A stretch of DNA of 41,570 bases from an uncultured Spirochaetaceae bacterium (GTDB taxonomy: Bacteria > Spirochaetota > Spirochaetia > Treponematales > Treponemataceae). The stretch lies in the NCBI GenBank assembly GCA_902772975.1, contig CACYCX010000215.1, positions 1 to 41,570 on the forward strand, in the 5' to 3' direction. Under the pieces are notes generated by a model, which was given only the letters and a program-made list of their open reading frames with translations, did not search any database and was not told the origin of the DNA. Both the position numbers and the translations under genes were made by a program. Positions 39,863-41,570 of the stretch are shown here, piece by piece. Each line of letters opens with the position of its first letter. Position 1 is the first letter of the stretch.

Positions 39863-41570
39863 ATGAACTTACACCAGATTGACATCGGCCAAACTGTCCG
39901 CGTCCAGAAACTAGGCGGGAACGGCGAGCTTCGGCAGCACTTTCTTGATATGGGAATAATTCCCGGCGCCGAAATAACACTCGTAAAATACGCACCGCTT
40001 GGCGACCCCATGGAATTCCGCCTGCACGGATACGAGCTTACACTCCGCATCGCAGACGCAGAAAAAATCGAAGTAATCCAGTCAGAAGCTTCAGAATCAG
40101 ACGGCAAGGCTTCCAAAGACTCTTCAGACAAAAGCCCCGAAATTACGCCCGTCAAAAACCGCTTTTCTGACTTCAGGATGCAGCGCACTTACGCAAATTA
40201 CCTCAAGCAGAAAGGTGAAAATACATCGCACCCGGGCTTAGGCGAAGGCGGAAAATTCCACGACAAGAAAGATGAAAATCCGCTTCCGGACGGCACAGTC
40301 CTTTCGTTCGCGCTTGTCGGAAACCAGAACTGCGGAAAGACAACTTTGTTCAATAAGCTTACAGGCTCAAACCAGCATGTAGGAAATTTCCCCGGCGTTA
40401 CAGTCGACAGAAAATCAGGCACCATCCGCGGCCACAGTGACACGGTAATTACGGATTTGCCCGGCATTTACTCTATGTCTCCGTATACAAGCGAAGAACT
40501 TATCTCACGCGATTTTGTCCTCAACGAAAAGCCGCACGCAATCATCAATATAGTTGATGCAACAAATATAGAACGCAACCTCTACCTTACGATGCAGCTT
40601 CTTGAACTGAACATTCCGCTTGTAATCGCGCTCAACATGATGGACGAAGTTACGGCGAACGGCGGCTCTGTCAATGTAAACAAAATGGAGGAAATACTCG
40701 GCGTTCCGGTTGTTCCGATTTCTGCAAAAAACGGCCAGGGAATTGAAGAGTTGATTTCCCACGCTATCCATGTGGCAAAATTTCAGGAGCCGCCTCTGCG
40801 TCAGGATTTCTGCGACAAGACCGACAACGGCGGAGCAGTTCACCGCGCGCTGCATGGAACAGTACACTTGATAGAAGATCATGCTGAAAAAGTCGGCATT
40901 CCGGTGCGCTTTGCTTCAACCAAACTGCTTGAAGACGACAAGCGCATCATGCATAAACTTGAGCTTGATGTGAACGAAAAAGAAATGCTTGAGCACATAA
41001 TAATGCAGATGGAAAAAGAGCGCGGCTTGGACCGAAGCGCTGCGATTGCGGATATGCGCTATTCCTTTATTTTCCGGTTATGCGACGCCTGCGTAAAAAA
41101 ACCGCATGAAAGCAAGGAGCGTTCACGAAGCCTTAAGCTTGACCGTATCCTTACCGGAAAGTGGACTGCAATTCCATGCTTTATCGCAATCATGGCATTA
41201 ACCTTCTATCTGACATTCAATGTGATTGGTGCTTTTTTTCAGGAATTGCTCGAAGCCGGAATCGAAAAAATTACTGCGCTTACTGATTCGGGATTGCAGG
41301 CGCTTGGCGTAAATACTGTTCTGCACGGACTTATTATCGACGGAATTTTTGCAGGAGTCGGAAGCGTGCTTTCGTTCCTTCCGATTATCATTACGCTTTT
41401 CTTTTTCCTTTCGATGCTGGAAGATTCCGGTTACATTGCGCGCGTAGCGTTCTTTATGGACAAGCTGATGCGCAAAATCGGTCTTTCAGGTCGAAGCATT
41501 GTTCCGCTTTTAATCGGCTTTGGCTGTTCTGTTCCGGCAGTAATGTCTACCCGAACTCTTCCAAGTGAAC
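39863..41570 (+). CDS. feoB: FeoA-FeoB fusion, ferrous iron transporter (cut by window edge)
   Basis: The first 569 codons of an inner-membrane ferrous iron transporter. Residues 1-75 are a FeoA-type SH3-like domain (LDMGIIPGAEITLVKYAPLG). A charged linker (about 76-145, with a DGKASKDSSDKSPEITPV stretch) joins it to FeoB. The FeoB G domain has G1 GNQNCGKT (153-160), the G2 Thr in GVTVD (180), G3 DLPG (198-201), G4 NMMD (258-261) and G5 SAK (287-289). Membrane segments and the first gate motif region (LLIGFGCSVPAVMSTR) follow before the edge. G1 has Gln where FeoB usually has Pro (GNPNCGKT). The ATG follows GGGGAGA at 39854-39860. Fused FeoAB proteins are known in several phyla, including Bacteroidetes. 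Confidence 0.95.
   Translation, partial: MNLHQIDIGQTVRVQKLGGNGELRQHFLDMGIIPGAEITLVKYAPLGDPMEFRLHGYELTLRIADAEKIEVIQSEASESDGKASKDSSDKSPEITPVKNRFSDFRMQRTYANYLKQKGENTSHPGLGEGGKFHDKKDENPLPDGTVLSFALVGNQNCGKTTLFNKLTGSNQHVGNFPGVTVDRKSGTIRGHSDTVITDLPGIYSMSPYTSEELISRDFVLNEKPHAIINIVDATNIERNLYLTMQLLELNIPLVIALNMMDEVTANGGSVNVNKMEEILGVPVVPISAKNGQGIEELISHAIHVAKFQEPPLRQDFCDKTDNGGAVHRALHGTVHLIEDHAEKVGIPVRFASTKLLEDDKRIMHKLELDVNEKEMLEHIIMQMEKERGLDRSAAIADMRYSFIFRLCDACVKKPHESKERSRSLKLDRILTGKWTAIPCFIAIMALTFYLTFNVIGAFFQELLEAGIEKITALTDSGLQALGVNTVLHGLIIDGIFAGVGSVLSFLPIIITLFFFLSMLEDSGYIARVAFFMDKLMRKIGLSGRSIVPLLIGFGCSVPAVMSTRTLPSE

Noticed and set aside
39799-40882. Three minus-strand open frames opposite feoAB (129, 89 and 125 codons)
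   Set aside because: The plus strand encodes an unmistakable FeoA domain and FeoB G domain over the same bases.

Overview
The window looks like a spirochaete chromosome, most probably a host-associated Treponema (gut, rumen or oral type). This rests on family content and lipoprotein style, not on an rRNA or marker search: relaxed lipoboxes (FFSC, FTNC, LTGC), a lipoprotein fumarate-reductase-like flavoprotein, an RND pump followed by a PII-like small protein, and two giant Ig-repeat exported proteins. No rRNA, tRNA, CRISPR array, prophage or intact insertion sequence was seen.

Layout. 1-4706 (minus strand): the start of endonuclease III (nth, cut by the left edge), a sodium:neurotransmitter-symporter-family transporter, a lipoprotein flavin reductase with an FMN-binding domain, and a CE2-like SGNH esterase. 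4763-6737 (plus): a MATE exporter and dihydrofolate reductase, four bases apart. 6756-7895 (minus): a Sir2 deacylase and a DUF4143 ATPase remnant ending against a GC-rich non-coding block. 8080-15537 (plus): a multidrug-efflux operon made of a TetR regulator with two DNA-binding heads, a TolC-like channel, a lipoprotein adaptor, an RND permease and a PII-like protein; a clear promoter and a 20-bp palindromic operator precede it. 15612-18050 (plus): a patatin, POTRA and beta-barrel protein of the type Vd secretion kind. 18126-18446 (minus): a free-standing glycogen-binding (CBM48-like) protein. 18629-19801 (plus): S-adenosylmethionine synthetase. 20047-21615 (minus): Mn-type superoxide dismutase, then a DUF1848 protein with a C-terminal radical-SAM-like cysteine triad. 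21751 on: an acetyltransferase remnant. 21965-39536 (minus): a two-gene, 17.5-kb operon encoding a 1719-residue Ig-repeat protein with a C-terminal beta-barrel and a 4129-residue Ig-repeat lipoprotein. 39863 to the right edge (plus): a FeoA-FeoB fusion for ferrous iron uptake.

How the parts fit. The efflux operon is the clearest unit: the two-headed repressor sits first in its own operon, and its likely operator overlaps the transcription start. The Ig-repeat pair is the most unusual locus. The barrel protein could sit in the outer membrane and carry the large lipoprotein or work beside it, but the sequence does not prove an interaction.

A pattern across the window is that four open reading frames (NSS transporter, esterase, patatin protein, acetyltransferase remnant) have a sigma70-like -10 hexamer only 6-7 bases before the ATG and no convincing Shine-Dalgarno sequence. 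They would give leaderless transcripts, whereas most of the other genes have good GGAG-type sites.
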